Made by a program: the position numbers and the translations under genes | Notes under the pieces: model-generated | Told to the model about the DNA's origin: nothing | The model's input: only the letters and a program-made list of their open reading frames with translations | Database searches by the model: none | Assembly: GCA_009599575.1 (NCBI GenBank) | Contig: VWND01000031.1 | Span: forward strand, 271,636-335,635 | Direction: 5' to 3' | Origin: Blumeriella jaapii | Lineage: Eukaryota > Ascomycota > Leotiomycetes > Helotiales > Drepanopezizaceae | Length of the DNA stretch: 64,000 nt | Part shown: positions 61,731 through 64,000 of the stretch, one piece after another | Layout: every line of letters begins with the position of its first letter | Position numbering within the stretch: position 1 is the stretch's first letter

Positions 61731-64000
<2,270 letters not shown>

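Overview
The window looks like a chromosome segment of a filamentous ascomycete (Pezizomycotina). Genes are mostly single-copy and interrupted by short GT-AG introns of about 50-70 bases. Their set is typical of such fungi: a GH28 exo-polygalacturonase, a secreted sedolisin, a fungal OGFr-domain protein, VPS13, ATG1, CCT3 and a GPI mannosyltransferase. Intergenic DNA is unusually rich in micro- and minisatellites and in short TACTGTAC/GTACAGTAC motifs. I saw no rRNA, tRNA, CRISPR array or intact transposon. Exon boundaries come from reading splice signals and conserved protein frames by eye.

Layout. 0.7-3.5 kb: an unrecognised three-exon gene. 5-20 kb: a gene-sparse stretch of secreted and metabolic functions (exo-polygalacturonase, alpha/beta hydrolase, Ldh2-type dehydrogenase, MFS sugar porter, a short OGFr-domain protein, a nine-exon tripeptidyl peptidase of family S53). 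20.8-27.5 kb: a compact housekeeping block (membrane-anchored short-chain dehydrogenase, CCT3 chaperonin subunit, PRKRIP1-like nuclear protein, histidine phosphatase). 27.5-39.5 kb: repeat-rich, gene-poor DNA holding a probable pseudokinase and one small conserved fungal gene. 39.6-61.7 kb: a second housekeeping block (mitochondrial DUF3429 protein divergent from a 3,200-residue VPS13, then GPI10/PIG-B, ornithine aminotransferase CAR2, and ATG1). 61.7-64 kb: repeats to the end.

The functions do not form one obvious pathway. VPS13 and ATG1 both act in membrane supply and autophagy, but their proximity is probably incidental. The 5-20 kb genes would fit plant-material use: pectin hydrolysis, sugar uptake and extracellular proteolysis.

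The most striking signal is that all four housekeeping genes between 50.3 and 61.3 kb (VPS13 3' end, GPI10, CAR2, ATG1) carry small frame-shifting deletions. There are eight events, six of 2 bases and two of 1 base. No comparable event was seen in the roughly 50 kb before. Either this segment has a systematic sequence or assembly error, with several sites compatible with loss of a CG dinucleotide, or the genes are genuinely disrupted. Error is much the likelier.
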